Source of the DNA: Microbacteriaceae bacterium
GTDB lineage: Bacteria; Actinomycetota; Actinomycetes; Actinomycetales; Microbacteriaceae
Reading direction: 5' to 3'
Length of the DNA: 39,637 nt
Assembly: GCA_024642605.1 (NCBI GenBank)
Contig: JAHEAT010000006.1
Coordinates: 1 to 39,637, forward strand
This document shows positions 1 through 7,626 of the stretch, piece by piece (positions within the stretch are counted from its first letter, which is position 1; each line of letters begins with the position of its first letter). The notes beneath the pieces are model-generated. The model had not been told where the DNA came from, searched no databases, and was given only the letters and a program-made list of their open reading frames with translations. The translations under genes and the position numbers were made by a program.

Positions 1-1
1 C

Positions 2-769
2 ACGCTCGCTGCCCTGATCATGTTTTTAGTTCGACCGAATTTGACCCGATCGCTCAAACCTAAATTCTTGCTCCGAGGCATCGCCCTTGGAGTAGCACTG
101 GGGCTCGGCTACGTTACGCAGACCATCGGCCTCGAGCTTTCCACAGCCGCCATCACCGGATTTTTCACAGGCCTTTACATTGTGCTAACTCCCGTTTTTT
201 CTTGGCTACTTCTAAAGCAGAAGGTTTCACTCAAGGTTGCACTCAGCGTGGGGCTAGCCACGGTTGGTCTTGGCTTTATAACTCTCGACGGCCTCGGTTT
301 TGATCTTGGCACTTTGAGCCTGCTGGCCTGCGCCGTGCTATTTGCCTTACACATTGTTGGCCTCGGCCGCTGGAGCCCCGGAAGCGACACCTACGCACTC
401 ACCGTGGTTCAGCTTGCCACCGTGGCTGCGGTTTGCTGGATCGGGGCCTTGCAAGACGGTTACCAAGCGCCACCCGACTCCGATGTTTGGAATTCAATAT
501 TCTTCACCGCGGTTTTTGCCACTGCAATCGCATTCTTTGTGCAAACCTGGGCGCAATCCATCATGGATGCCTCGCGGGTGGCCATCATTCTCACCAGCGA
601 GGTGATCTTCGCGGCTATCTTTGCGGTAGCCACCGGGCAAGAGGTGCTTGCACTTAAGACCATCCTTGGTGGCACCCTGATGGTCGCGGCCATGTTCATA
701 GTCGAATGGCCCAGCAAAAAAGATCAGCCCAGCGACGTTACCGCGGGGCTAGACCCGCTCGTGCACTAA
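2..769 (+). CDS. EamA/DMT-family transporter, 5' end missing
   Basis: A small-molecule permease of the drug/metabolite transporter superfamily in the inner membrane; the substrate cannot be read from sequence. The reading frame is open from base 2 and runs through an internal ATG at base 20, so the true start lies upstream of the window. The remaining 255 codons alternate hydrophobic segments of about 20 residues with short charged loops, as in the second part of a 10-helix EamA protein. The stretch around GLGYVTQTIGL and the later segment ending in VEWPSKKDQ fit the C-terminal EamA repeat. The gene ends 19 bases before glpK, so co-transcription is possible. Confidence 0.85.
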   Translation, partial: TLAALIMFLVRPNLTRSLKPKFLLRGIALGVALGLGYVTQTIGLELSTAAITGFFTGLYIVLTPVFSWLLLKQKVSLKVALSVGLATVGLGFITLDGLGFDLGTLSLLACAVLFALHIVGLGRWSPGSDTYALTVVQLATVAAVCWIGALQDGYQAPPDSDVWNSIFFTAVFATAIAFFVQTWAQSIMDASRVAIILTSEVIFAAIFAVATGQEVLALKTILGGTLMVAAMFIVEWPSKKDQPSDVTAGLDPLVH

Positions 770-788
770 CCTTTGGGCAAGGAGTGAC

Positions 789-2279
789 ATGAGCATTTTG
801 GCAATCGATGCGGGCACCACTGGCATCACCACGCTCGTGGTTAGCGCTTCGGGGGCAACACTGGCGCGGGGTTACCACGAATTTGAGCAACACTTTCCGT
901 CGCCGGGTTGGGTTGAACACGACCCCGAACAAATTTGGCAGGCCACCCTCGCAGCGGTGCGCCAAGCACTCGATGAATTAGCTGACTCGGCAAACCACGG
1001 CGATACGCCCTCGTGTATAGGTGTTACCAACCAGCGCGAGACTTTGGTGCTTTGGGACAAACAAACACTGCGAGCGCCAACCAACGCAATCGTCTGGCAA
1101 GACCGCCGCACCAGCGCTCTATTGAGCGACCAAAAGTTTGTTGAGGCCGCACTCGAGGTTAGGCAACGCACAGGTTTGCCGCTCGACCCGTACTTCACAT
1201 CTTCGAAGCTCCTCTGGGTTAAGCGCAACCTTCCCGATGTGTGGCGCGGAGTGGCTGCCGGGGTCACGGCCGTGGGTACGGTCGAGTCTTACCTCGTTGC
1301 CCGCATGACCGGTGCGCGCACGCACATCACCGACGCCACCAATGCCTCGCGCACGCAGCTCTACAACCTTCACACCGGCGACTGGGATGACTGGCTGCTC
1401 AACCTTTTCGAAGTGCCTCGCTCGGCCCTGCCGGTAATAACGGCCAACTACGGCAAGCTGGCCACTACGTTCGCTCCAGCGTTTCTAGGGCTCGAGTTAC
1501 CCATAACCGGCCTAGCCGGCGACCAGCAGGCTGCGCTCTTCGGCCAGGGTGCAACGAGTGCAGGCACAGCTAAGTGCACCTACGGCACCGGTGCTTTTTT
1601 GCTAATGCACACCGGCAACTCAGTTATCGAAAATAGTGATGGCATGCTTGCCACCGTTGCCCTGCAACACAAAAATGGTGAGCGCGAGTTCGCACTCGAA
1701 GGTTCGGTTTTTGTAGCCGGAGCTGCCGTTCAGTGGTTGCGGGATGGGCTTCAGATCATTGATACCTCGGCAGAGGTTGAGCAACTTGCAGCGCAAGTGC
1801 CCGATTCATCTGGTGTAATTTTTGTGCCAGCATTCACCGGTCTTGGTGCGCCGTTCTGGAACCCTGACGCTCGCGGCGAAATCGTTGGAATCACTCGCGG
1901 AACCACGAAAGCGCACATTGCCCGTGCCACGCTCGAGGCCATCGCCTTTCAAGTCAAAGCAGTGTTTGAAGCCATGACCAAAGCCGACAACTCGGTGGGG
2001 CTTACCAAGTTGCGCGTCGACGGTGGGGCATCGGTTAACAACCTTCTGATGCAGATTCAAGCGGACCAATTGGGTGTCGAAATCGAACGGCCCGAGAACC
2101 TAGAAACTACCGCGCTCGGGGTTGCCTACTTAGCTGGGCTTGGCGCTGGTATCTGGAATTCGGTTGCCGGCGTGAGTAGCCTAAACAAAGTGCGCACCCG
2201 ATTTGCCCCTGAACCCACCGACACGGCGAGTTACGAGGCTTGGATGCAGGCCGCCAAGCGACTCGCGGGGCGTGCCTAA
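789..2279 (+). CDS. glpK: Glycerol kinase
   Basis: Phosphorylates glycerol to glycerol 3-phosphate with ATP in the cytoplasm, feeding glycolysis and phospholipid synthesis. The 496-residue length is normal for the FGGY carbohydrate kinase family. The N-terminal ATP-binding signature DAGTTG lies at residues 7-12, the glycerol-contact region GWVEHDP and NQRET follow, and the C-terminal FGGY-type motif with VDGGAS(V)NN is present. A strong ribosome-binding site (AAGGAG) lies a few bases before the ATG. No glpF or glpD is adjacent, so the substrate would have to enter through a channel encoded elsewhere. Related FGGY kinases act on other polyols, but the motifs favour GlpK. Confidence 0.95.
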   Translation: MSILAIDAGTTGITTLVVSASGATLARGYHEFEQHFPSPGWVEHDPEQIWQATLAAVRQALDELADSANHGDTPSCIGVTNQRETLVLWDKQTLRAPTNAIVWQDRRTSALLSDQKFVEAALEVRQRTGLPLDPYFTSSKLLWVKRNLPDVWRGVAAGVTAVGTVESYLVARMTGARTHITDATNASRTQLYNLHTGDWDDWLLNLFEVPRSALPVITANYGKLATTFAPAFLGLELPITGLAGDQQAALFGQGATSAGTAKCTYGTGAFLLMHTGNSVIENSDGMLATVALQHKNGEREFALEGSVFVAGAAVQWLRDGLQIIDTSAEVEQLAAQVPDSSGVIFVPAFTGLGAPFWNPDARGEIVGITRGTTKAHIARATLEAIAFQVKAVFEAMTKADNSVGLTKLRVDGGASVNNLLMQIQADQLGVEIERPENLETTALGVAYLAGLGAGIWNSVAGVSSLNKVRTRFAPEPTDTASYEAWMQAAKRLAGRA

Positions 2280-2317
2280 CTCGGCTCAACTCCAAATCGT
2301 TTTAGCATTGCGGTCTT

Positions 2318-2551
2318 ATGCCTATGAAACGAGCGCTTCCTCGAGAGCTGGATGTACCGCATCCCGATCGCTTGAACGCCGATGACCCAAACTTTGAAGA
2401 AATCATGATGCGCCACAACGTATCGATGGTGCTCGAAAACCCTGGCTACACCGATCCAGAAACCGGGTTGTTTGTGTTCAATGCCAAAACCTTGGCGGAT
2501 GCCGGTAAGTGCTGTGCAAACAGCTGCCGTCACTGCCCATTCAAACGCTAA
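2318..2551 (+). CDS. DUF5522-like small Cys-rich protein
   Basis: A 77-residue protein of unknown function. The C-terminus carries CCxxSCRHCPF, a cluster of four cysteines and one histidine typical of the short DUF5522-type proteins, preceded by a conserved-looking PETGLFVFNAKTL segment. The cysteine cluster suggests a zinc or iron-sulfur site; that is inference. The start is uncertain between the ATG at 2318 and the one at 2324; neither has a good ribosome-binding site, and a TAGCAT -10-like box lies about 9 bases upstream, so a very short leader is possible. It lies 38 bases after glpK on the same strand. Confidence 0.7.
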   Translation: MPMKRALPRELDVPHPDRLNADDPNFEEIMMRHNVSMVLENPGYTDPETGLFVFNAKTLADAGKCCANSCRHCPFKR

Positions 2552-2557
2552 GTGCGT

Positions 2558-2674
2558 TTAGTCTTGGCGCTTGTCTTTAGCGTCGGCCTTAGCCTTCTTT
2601 TCAAGGCGCTTCTCTTTTAGGTTCTTTGCAGGAGCAGTTTTCGCACTATTTTTCTGCGGGGATTTCTGGGCCAT
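2558..2674 (-). CDS. Tiny, highly basic conserved-type protein (38 aa)
   Basis: A short open frame on the minus strand, rich in lysine and alanine with many charged residues (segments such as LKEKRLEKKAKADAKDKR). It has a textbook ribosome-binding site, AGGAGG, immediately upstream. Two ATG codons lie in tandem (2677 and 2674); the second has the better spacing of 5 bases. Short Lys-rich proteins of this kind are commonly annotated as hypothetical in Microbacteriaceae; the function is unknown, and nucleic-acid binding would only be a guess from the charge. It converges on the DUF5522-like gene with 6 bases between the stops. Confidence 0.6.
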   Translation of the reverse strand: MAQKSPQKNSAKTAPAKNLKEKRLEKKAKADAKDKRQD

Positions 2675-2698
2675 CATGGCCTCCTAGGTGGGGCGCAT

Positions 2699-2726
2699 TT
2701 GGCCCGTATTGCAACCCTAGTAGAAT
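2699..2726 (+). promoter_or_regulatory. Promoter of tRNA-Lys
   Basis: TTGGCC (2699-2704) and TAGAAT (2721-2726) are separated by 16 bases and lie just upstream of the tRNA, matching an actinobacterial housekeeping sigma promoter. The predicted transcript would start within a few bases of the tRNA 5' end. Confidence 0.6.
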
Positions 2727-2737
2727 GTTCTAGTTAT

Positions 2738-2814
2738 GGGCCTCTAGCTCAGTTGGTTAGAGCAACGGACTTTTAATCCGTGGGTCGTGGGTTCGATCCC
2801 CACGGGGCCTACCA
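2738..2814 (+). tRNA. tRNA-Lys (anticodon TTT)
   Basis: Folds into a full cloverleaf: acceptor GGGCCTC with GGGGCCT (two G-U pairs), D arm GCTC/GAGC, anticodon stem ACGGA/TCCGT with loop CTTTTAA, and T arm GTGGG/CCCAC with loop TTCGATC. The anticodon TTT reads lysine codons. The 3' CCA (2812-2814) is encoded. A strong terminator follows directly. Confidence 0.97.
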
Positions 2815-2818
2815 AATA

Positions 2819-2847
2819 GAAAACCTCACCACTTGGGTGAGGTTTTC
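2819..2847. terminator. Bidirectional intrinsic terminator
   Basis: A perfect 12-bp stem (GAAAACCTCACC at 2819-2830 with its complement at 2836-2847) closes a 5-base loop. The stem itself ends in A/T runs on both sides, so it can end the tRNA-Lys transcript on the plus strand and the FKBP transcript on the minus strand. Confidence 0.85.
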
Positions 2848-2864
2848 TTGTTTAGCGAAGTTTC

Positions 2865-3233
2865 TTAGCGAACGCCAAGCAGGTCGATCACGAACACCAA
2901 GGTGCGACCTGAGAGGTGGTGTCCTGCACCGGCAGCGCCATAGGCGAATTCGGGAGGGCAGATGAGTGTGCGTCGACCGCCAACCTTCATGCCGGGAATG
3001 CCTTCTTGCCAACCTTTGATCAGACGGTTTAGTGGAAACTCGATTGGCTCGCCGCGGCCCCACGATGAGTCGAACTCTTCGCCAGTTTCGTAGTCGATAC
3101 CCAAGTAGTGCACCTTCACCGTGCCGCCCACAGGCGCTTCTACTCCGGTGCCTTCGTGCACCTCTTTGATGGTTAGCACCGTTGGCGCTGGCTCGAGCAT
3201 GGGTTCAAGTTCTGGGCGTTTGATTTCAGTCAT
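2865..3233 (-). CDS. FKBP-type peptidyl-prolyl cis-trans isomerase
   Basis: Catalyses cis-trans isomerisation of proline peptide bonds, helping protein folding. The 122-residue protein is a single FKBP domain: VKVHYLG, then GEEFDSSWGRGEPIEFPL, VIKGWQEG-type segment (LIKGWQEGIPGMKVGGRR), and the closing VFVIDLLGV strand, all diagnostic. There is no signal peptide, so it is cytoplasmic. There is no clear ribosome-binding site; a -10-like TAAGGT box ends 6 bases before the ATG, suggesting a leaderless transcript. The shared terminator at 2819-2847 lies 17 bases past the stop. Confidence 0.93.
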   Translation of the reverse strand: MTEIKRPELEPMLEPAPTVLTIKEVHEGTGVEAPVGGTVKVHYLGIDYETGEEFDSSWGRGEPIEFPLNRLIKGWQEGIPGMKVGGRRTLICPPEFAYGAAGAGHHLSGRTLVFVIDLLGVR

Positions 3234-3239
3234 GAAAAA

Positions 3240-3245
3240 ACCTTA
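3240..3245 (-). promoter_or_regulatory. -10 box of the FKBP gene (leaderless)
   Basis: On the minus strand TAAGGT (overlapping TATAAG) sits exactly 6 bases before the ATG at 3233. That spacing would place the transcription start at or next to the start codon. No convincing -35 box was seen. Confidence 0.45.
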
Positions 3246-3340
3246 TACCAGGGCACAATAAGCAGAATCGAAGGCCAAGTCGACTCGGTATTCTGAATAT
3301 TCGCAGCGTGTTAGAAAGACCTAAGCAAGGAGAGTGCAGT

Positions 3341-3685
3341 TTGAAGCGCTTCATCATTTCTTTTAACGACGGTGACATGCAGGTTGCCGACCACGAATGG
3401 CAGCAGGTTGCCGATGAATCACACGCGGTCGTGCGCGAGGCTAAAGTTGCAGGAGTTTGGATTTTCGGCGGAGGTTTCTTTGAAGACAAGCCCGTTGTGG
3501 TCACCGAAAGCGGCGAAGTCACCGACGGACCTATAAAAGCCAGCGATGTGCGGCTCGGCGGATTCTCGGTGATCGAAGTGGCGACTGCGCAGGAGGCCTA
3601 TCTGTGGGCAGCAAAAATTGCCAAAGGCTGCCGCTGCCCGCAAGAGGTTAGAGAGCTCATCTTCGATGAGGAGTCTGTGAACTAG
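3341..3685 (+). CDS. YCII-related domain protein
   Basis: A 114-residue protein resembling the YCII-related family (ferredoxin-like fold, often a stand-alone small enzyme-like domain of unknown substrate). The pattern fits: an initial strand FIISFNDGD, a central GVWIFGGGF turn, the segment VTDGPIKASDVRLGGFSVIEV and a helix AQEAYLWAAKI. The TTG at 3341 is chosen because AAGGAG lies 8 bases upstream; the frame opens earlier at 3308 but without a start signal. The C-terminus has a Cys pair (CRCP). The function cannot be assigned. A leaderless promoter for the next gene lies 10 bases after the stop. Confidence 0.75.
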   Translation: MKRFIISFNDGDMQVADHEWQQVADESHAVVREAKVAGVWIFGGGFFEDKPVVVTESGEVTDGPIKASDVRLGGFSVIEVATAQEAYLWAAKIAKGCRCPQEVRELIFDEESVN

Positions 3686-3694
3686 TTAGCAACC

Positions 3695-3700
3695 TAGGCT
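3695..3700 (+). promoter_or_regulatory. -10 box of the carboxylesterase gene (leaderless)
   Basis: TAGGCT ends 6 bases before the ATG at 3707, with no ribosome-binding site in between. The same TAGGCTTAAG core precedes the CopC-like gene at 18094, supporting a shared leaderless promoter type. Confidence 0.5.
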
Positions 3701-3706
3701 TAAGCC

Positions 3707-4333
3707 ATGTCGTGGAACATTTCTAAGTTCGTTTCGCAGGGCCTCGAACACATTGAACCCGGCCAGCCGGTTGCGCTGCTTTTGCACGGATACGGCGCTA
3801 ACGAACGCGACCTGGCTAGCCTTATGAGTTTTTTGCCCGACATGCCCTGGGCAGCACTCAGAGCACCTCTTGCTCTTAGCCACGATGCTTTCGCTTGGTA
3901 TGGCATGACTAATCCGCTAAACCCAACAGCCGAAGAAGTGCTGCCGGCAACTGAAGCCATTTGGCAGTGGGTGGAGCAAAACATTCCTGCAGAGTCGCCG
4001 CTGGTTGTTCTTGGTTTCTCACAAGGTGGGCTGATGGCTACTCAATTGCTGCGCACCCAACCCTCTAAACTTGCCGCCACCGTGATTTTGGCGGGGTTTA
4101 TGTACACCGCCGAGCTGCCGGCCGATGCCCAGCTAAAACTCGATCGCCCGAAGGTTTTCTATGGTCGCGGCGCCCAAGATTCAATGATCACGCGCGAGGC
4201 AGTGAGTGCCCTCAACACCTGGCTGCAATCGCACACCCGCGCTCAAACCAAAAACTACGAAGGCTTGGGTCACTCAATTGACGCACGCGTAATGCATGAC
4301 GTGGCCACCTACGTTTCGGCGCAACTCGCGTAA
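3707..4333 (+). CDS. Phospholipase/carboxylesterase family alpha/beta hydrolase
   Basis: A cytoplasmic serine esterase of the phospholipase/carboxylesterase (PF02230) family, likely hydrolysing short acyl esters; the natural substrate is unknown. The 208-residue length is typical. The oxyanion region LLHGYGANERDL is at 26-36, the nucleophile elbow GFSQGG places Ser105, Asp158 sits in AQDSM and His189 in LGHSID, giving a complete triad. There is no signal peptide. It is convergent with the DUF998 gene, with 30 bases between the stops. This is not an OleB-type haloalkane-dehalogenase-like hydrolase: the fold class and motif spacing differ. Confidence 0.9.
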   Translation: MSWNISKFVSQGLEHIEPGQPVALLLHGYGANERDLASLMSFLPDMPWAALRAPLALSHDAFAWYGMTNPLNPTAEEVLPATEAIWQWVEQNIPAESPLVVLGFSQGGLMATQLLRTQPSKLAATVILAGFMYTAELPADAQLKLDRPKVFYGRGAQDSMITREAVSALNTWLQSHTRAQTKNYEGLGHSIDARVMHDVATYVSAQLA

Positions 4334-4343
4334 TTCTGCACCT

Positions 4344-4380
4344 AGCGCAAGAGCGGAAGATGCTCAGCGAGCCTTGCGCT
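4344..4380. terminator. Possible hairpin between convergent genes
   Basis: A perfect 8-base inverted repeat (AGCGCAAG at 4344-4351, CTTGCGCT at 4373-4380) encloses a nested GAGC/GCTC pair. It lies between the ends of the esterase and DUF998 genes and overlaps the end of the latter. There is no T-run, so a terminator role is only possible. Confidence 0.35.
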
Positions 4381-4987
4381 GCTGCAAGTAGCAAACCACA
4401 ACGACAACCGAAACGTAAAGCGCTTGCGATACAGCAACGACGCGCTCCCACACTCCAACCGCAGTTGCCGATGGGTCGGTCCAGGTGCTCAAGAACCAAA
4501 GGGCTAAAGCGGTTTGTGCAGCGGTACCGATGATTGTGGCCGTTGGGCGCAGAATCCAAGGTGCATCTTTTCTAACCCGCATCGCCAGCAGCGGCCATCC
4601 GGCCGAGAGGGCAAACGAACTTATGGCAAAGATGCGATGCCAAATTGAGTAACCCACTAATGGGGTAGGAAAAATCGTAAGGCCAAAGGTGCAAAGTGCT
4701 GAGATGAATAACGCCACGCGCCCTGGCATAGACAAGGTTCGTGCGTAAATCGCGGCAATCAAGGTGAGCAGGCCACCGAACACGAAAAACGCAGACATGA
4801 TGGCTTTCACCGGCGACTCATCGGCGGCAAGGTCGCTGATGGTCTGGCGAACCGGATCGTAACCAACCCAGAGTGATCCGGCGATTAGCCAACCCGAGGC
4901 AGACTGGATCGGCCCGATGATGGCCGATGCCAGCGCTGGTTTAGCAATCAAACCAAGCGGTTTGGAGGTAGCGACTTGTTGAGACAC
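4364..4987 (-). CDS. DUF998-family membrane protein
   Basis: A 207-residue integral membrane protein with six predicted hydrophobic segments, fitting DUF998 (YPxDP-like segment GYDPVRQTISDLAADESP after the first helix is characteristic). Its function is not known. It starts with GTG at 4987, only 2 bases after the stop of the metal ATPase gene, so the two are almost certainly translated from one message. Whether it assists the ATPase cannot be told from sequence. Confidence 0.8.
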   Translation of the reverse strand: MSQQVATSKPLGLIAKPALASAIIGPIQSASGWLIAGSLWVGYDPVRQTISDLAADESPVKAIMSAFFVFGGLLTLIAAIYARTLSMPGRVALFISALCTFGLTIFPTPLVGYSIWHRIFAISSFALSAGWPLLAMRVRKDAPWILRPTATIIGTAAQTALALWFLSTWTDPSATAVGVWERVVAVSQALYVSVVVVVCYLQQRKAR

Positions 4988-4989
4988 GT

Positions 4990-6795
4990 TTACCTTTTCT
5001 GTTTCGCGATCTTGGTTGGCACCAATGCCCAGAGTATCGCTATCGCATCGATGAACTCTTGAATCAAAGCGTTTTGAGTAACCGTGGTAAGTGCGAAAGC
5101 TCCCGAAACCATGGCCACAACAGAGAGCCCCATGCCTAGCCCGGCAGCCTGCAATGCTCGATTTCGAGCGCCCTTTGCAATTTCGATGGCATCGCCTAGT
5201 CGAGAGACCGAGTCTTCGATAATGACAACATCAGCAGATTCGCTGGCTGCGGTTGCACCGCGAGCACCCATGGCTACTCCAACGTCGGCGGCGGCAAGAG
5301 CTGGAGAATCATTGATGCCATCGCCAACCACCAAAACTGCACCAGCGGCTTTTGCCTTTTCTGTCTCCACTATTTCGAGTTTTTGCTCGGGGCGGCATTC
5401 GGCGAACACCTCATCTACGCCAACTTGGCGACCAACTTCTTCGCCGGCAGCCTTGCGGTCGCCGGTTACCAAGAGCACCCGACTTATTCCGAGGTTTCTA
5501 AGCCGAGTTATCGTCGAGGCTGCGTCGTGGCGAATGGGATCGTTTAGGTCGATCACACCAAGCACCTGGTCGTCGACATCCACGCAAATTTGTAGCGAGG
5601 TACTTACAGCCACCCAATCGGGTGCGGGTTCGGCTAGGCGACCAACGCGAATGCGGCGGCCTTCAAAAACACCGAAGAGCCCTTCACCCAGAACCTCGGT
5701 GACTTCGCTCGGCTCACCCAGCGAAATCGACTTAGCCTGCGCGCCACGAACGATGGCCTTTGCCAATACGTGAGCACTCGATTGTTCGAGTGTTGCAGCC
5801 ATTCTCAGAATGTCGTTGGCTAAAACACCCGGTGCTGCTTGGATGTTGGTGACCTCGGGCCCACCAAGTGTGAGGGTCCCCGTCTTGTCAACGAGAAGAA
5901 CCTGACTTGATGCAAGCGCTTCAAGGGCGGCGCCATCCTTGATAATCGCCCCATTTACTGCGGCTCGAGAGATCCCCGAAATGATTGCGATCGGTATCGC
6001 CAAAATAAGTGGGCACGGGGTGGCCGCAACCAGCACAGCGATGGCCGGTTCGACTTCGCCTGAAACGAGCCATGCCGCCAACGCAAGCCCTAAGCTCAGG
6101 GGCACAAACCAGATGGCCCAGCGATTTGCCATGCGAACACCTGGTGCAGAACTGGCTTTGGCTTGCTGCACTAAACGCACCAATGCGGCGTAGGTCGAAG
6201 ACTCCGCGGTTGTTGTGGCAACCATCGCCACCGCAGAACCGGCGTTTAGAACCCCCGACGCAACTTCGTCTCCGGTTTGCCGGATTCTCGGTAGTGGTTC
6301 GCCGGTTAGTGCCGACTCGTCGAAACTGGCATCAGCCTCGAGGCGAGCGTCGAGAGCAACAACCTCCCCGGCTCGCACCAGAAAACGGTCACCGATGCTG
6401 ACTCTAGAAATTTCTGTTTCGACCACCGAGCCGTCGTTTTGTAACAGCTGCACCACTCGGGGCGAGCGTTTCACCAGCGCTTCGAGCTTCGATCTTGCCT
6501 GGCCCGCGGCCCAAGACTCGAGCGCCTGACCTGTTGCGAGCATCACCGAGATTATCGACCCGGCCAGCCACTCACCAGTTAGAGCTGTAGCGATAATCGA
6601 GATGAGCGCAAGAACATCCGAGCCCATACCTCCTGCACGAACGGCAACCCACACCAGATGAACCGCAATGCCAAACCCCAGCGCTGAACCAGCCATGAAA
6701 AATTGGGAGTTGGAACCAAGCAAACCGAGAAACAGGCTGGAGGCAGTAAGAAGTAAAAGAGCAAGGTTTGACTTAGATATGCGTTCGAAAATCAT
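4990..6795 (-). CDS. Heavy-metal P1B-type ATPase with TPC motif
   Basis: An ATP-driven metal transporter in the cell membrane. At 601 residues it is short for the family and has no N-terminal metal-binding (HMA) domain. Visible motifs: TGEP (164-167), DKTGTLT phosphorylation loop (303-309; Asp303), and GDGINDSPA hinge (491-499). The ion-path motif in the sixth helix is TPCP (259-262) rather than the CPC of copper or zinc/cadmium pumps, and the usual SEHP motif reads SSAHV (339-343). Known P1B subgroups with TPC are poorly defined in substrate, so the metal is left open. Followed directly by the DUF998 gene. Confidence 0.9.
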   Translation of the reverse strand: MIFERISKSNLALLLLTASSLFLGLLGSNSQFFMAGSALGFGIAVHLVWVAVRAGGMGSDVLALISIIATALTGEWLAGSIISVMLATGQALESWAAGQARSKLEALVKRSPRVVQLLQNDGSVVETEISRVSIGDRFLVRAGEVVALDARLEADASFDESALTGEPLPRIRQTGDEVASGVLNAGSAVAMVATTTAESSTYAALVRLVQQAKASSAPGVRMANRWAIWFVPLSLGLALAAWLVSGEVEPAIAVLVAATPCPLILAIPIAIISGISRAAVNGAIIKDGAALEALASSQVLLVDKTGTLTLGGPEVTNIQAAPGVLANDILRMAATLEQSSAHVLAKAIVRGAQAKSISLGEPSEVTEVLGEGLFGVFEGRRIRVGRLAEPAPDWVAVSTSLQICVDVDDQVLGVIDLNDPIRHDAASTITRLRNLGISRVLLVTGDRKAAGEEVGRQVGVDEVFAECRPEQKLEIVETEKAKAAGAVLVVGDGINDSPALAAADVGVAMGARGATAASESADVVIIEDSVSRLGDAIEIAKGARNRALQAAGLGMGLSVVAMVSGAFALTTVTQNALIQEFIDAIAILWALVPTKIAKQKR

Positions 6796-6823
6796 CTGCT
6801 GAAACCCCGCCCCTCGTCGTCTA

Positions 6824-7435
6824 CTAGAGAGTTGCCAAATATTGGTCGACGGCCGTCTTCAGAATCGCAAGGTCGTCTGGGGTGAGATTGCCGTAGCGAA
6901 TCTCGGTGACCGAAGAGTTCTTGGGGTCAAGGTTGGTGGCGGTGGCCAGCTTGCCGTCGGAAATCGAGAACTTGAAGTGAGCAGATCCAGAATCACCGAA
7001 GTCTTCAAAGGTTGTGTAGGTCGAATCGGTAGCATCGAAGCTGACATCGATGGCAGCCTCCTTACCTGCCTCATCGGCCATGCTGAATGAGTACCAATCA
7101 GCGCAGGCGGTGATGCTCGTGAGTTCCCAGATGATTCCGTATTTGCTCGGCTTTTCTACGTAGGCAGCCGAATAGTCTTTGTAGCCTTCTTCTTTGTTTA
7201 CCGAGACCAGGGTGTACGCGTCAGAAGACTCAACCACTCCAAGCGACTGCGCCGCGTTGCAGCTAGCTTGCGATATCAGTTTGTAGGCGGCCTTTGCCTC
7301 GGCCGGGGTCATCGAGGCGACGGTGGGCGTTGGAGTGACCGATGCTGAGGGAGTGGGGGTTGGGGCTGGCGAGGCGCATCCCGCGAGCAGCGCCACCGAA
7401 GTCGATAGGATTACGAGTTTTCTAAATACTTTCAT
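6824..7435 (-). CDS. Predicted lipoprotein of unknown function
   Basis: A 203-residue secreted lipoprotein. The signal peptide ends in the lipobox LLAGC (Cys at residue 19), followed by a Pro/Thr/Ser-rich linker of about 25 residues and a soluble domain with no family I recognise. The frame is open further upstream to 7486, but the ATG at 7435 is chosen because the signal peptide starts there and GTGAGG lies about 7 bases upstream. It lies 28 bases upstream of the metal ATPase on the same strand, so it may be co-transcribed and act on the cell surface in the same process; that is inference. Confidence 0.75.
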   Translation of the reverse strand: MKVFRKLVILSTSVALLAGCASPAPTPTPSASVTPTPTVASMTPAEAKAAYKLISQASCNAAQSLGVVESSDAYTLVSVNKEEGYKDYSAAYVEKPSKYGIIWELTSITACADWYSFSMADEAGKEAAIDVSFDATDSTYTTFEDFGDSGSAHFKFSISDGKLATATNLDPKNSSVTEIRYGNLTPDDLAILKTAVDQYLATL

Positions 7436-7626
7436 GAGTGCCTCACTTGCTGGCCGGAGGTTTGCGCCGAGCAACCGACGCCCCACCTATGTTCATTCAA
7501 CCACCTAAAGCTGTGCGTCCCGCGTCAAAGTAAGGGTTAGCGGTATCCTTGAAGGTAGTTGGGGTCGGCTCCAAAGTAGCTGTTCTGGCCCGCAAAATAG
7601 AAAACTTTTCTGAACAAGGAGACCTC

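Noticed and set aside
3707..4333. Carboxylesterase as OleB
   Set aside because: The motifs are of the PF02230 esterase family and the gene is 16 kb away from the operon.
5084..5773. Long plus-strand frame opposite the metal ATPase
   Set aside because: Antisense to a full set of P-type ATPase motifs, low-complexity composition, no ribosome-binding site.
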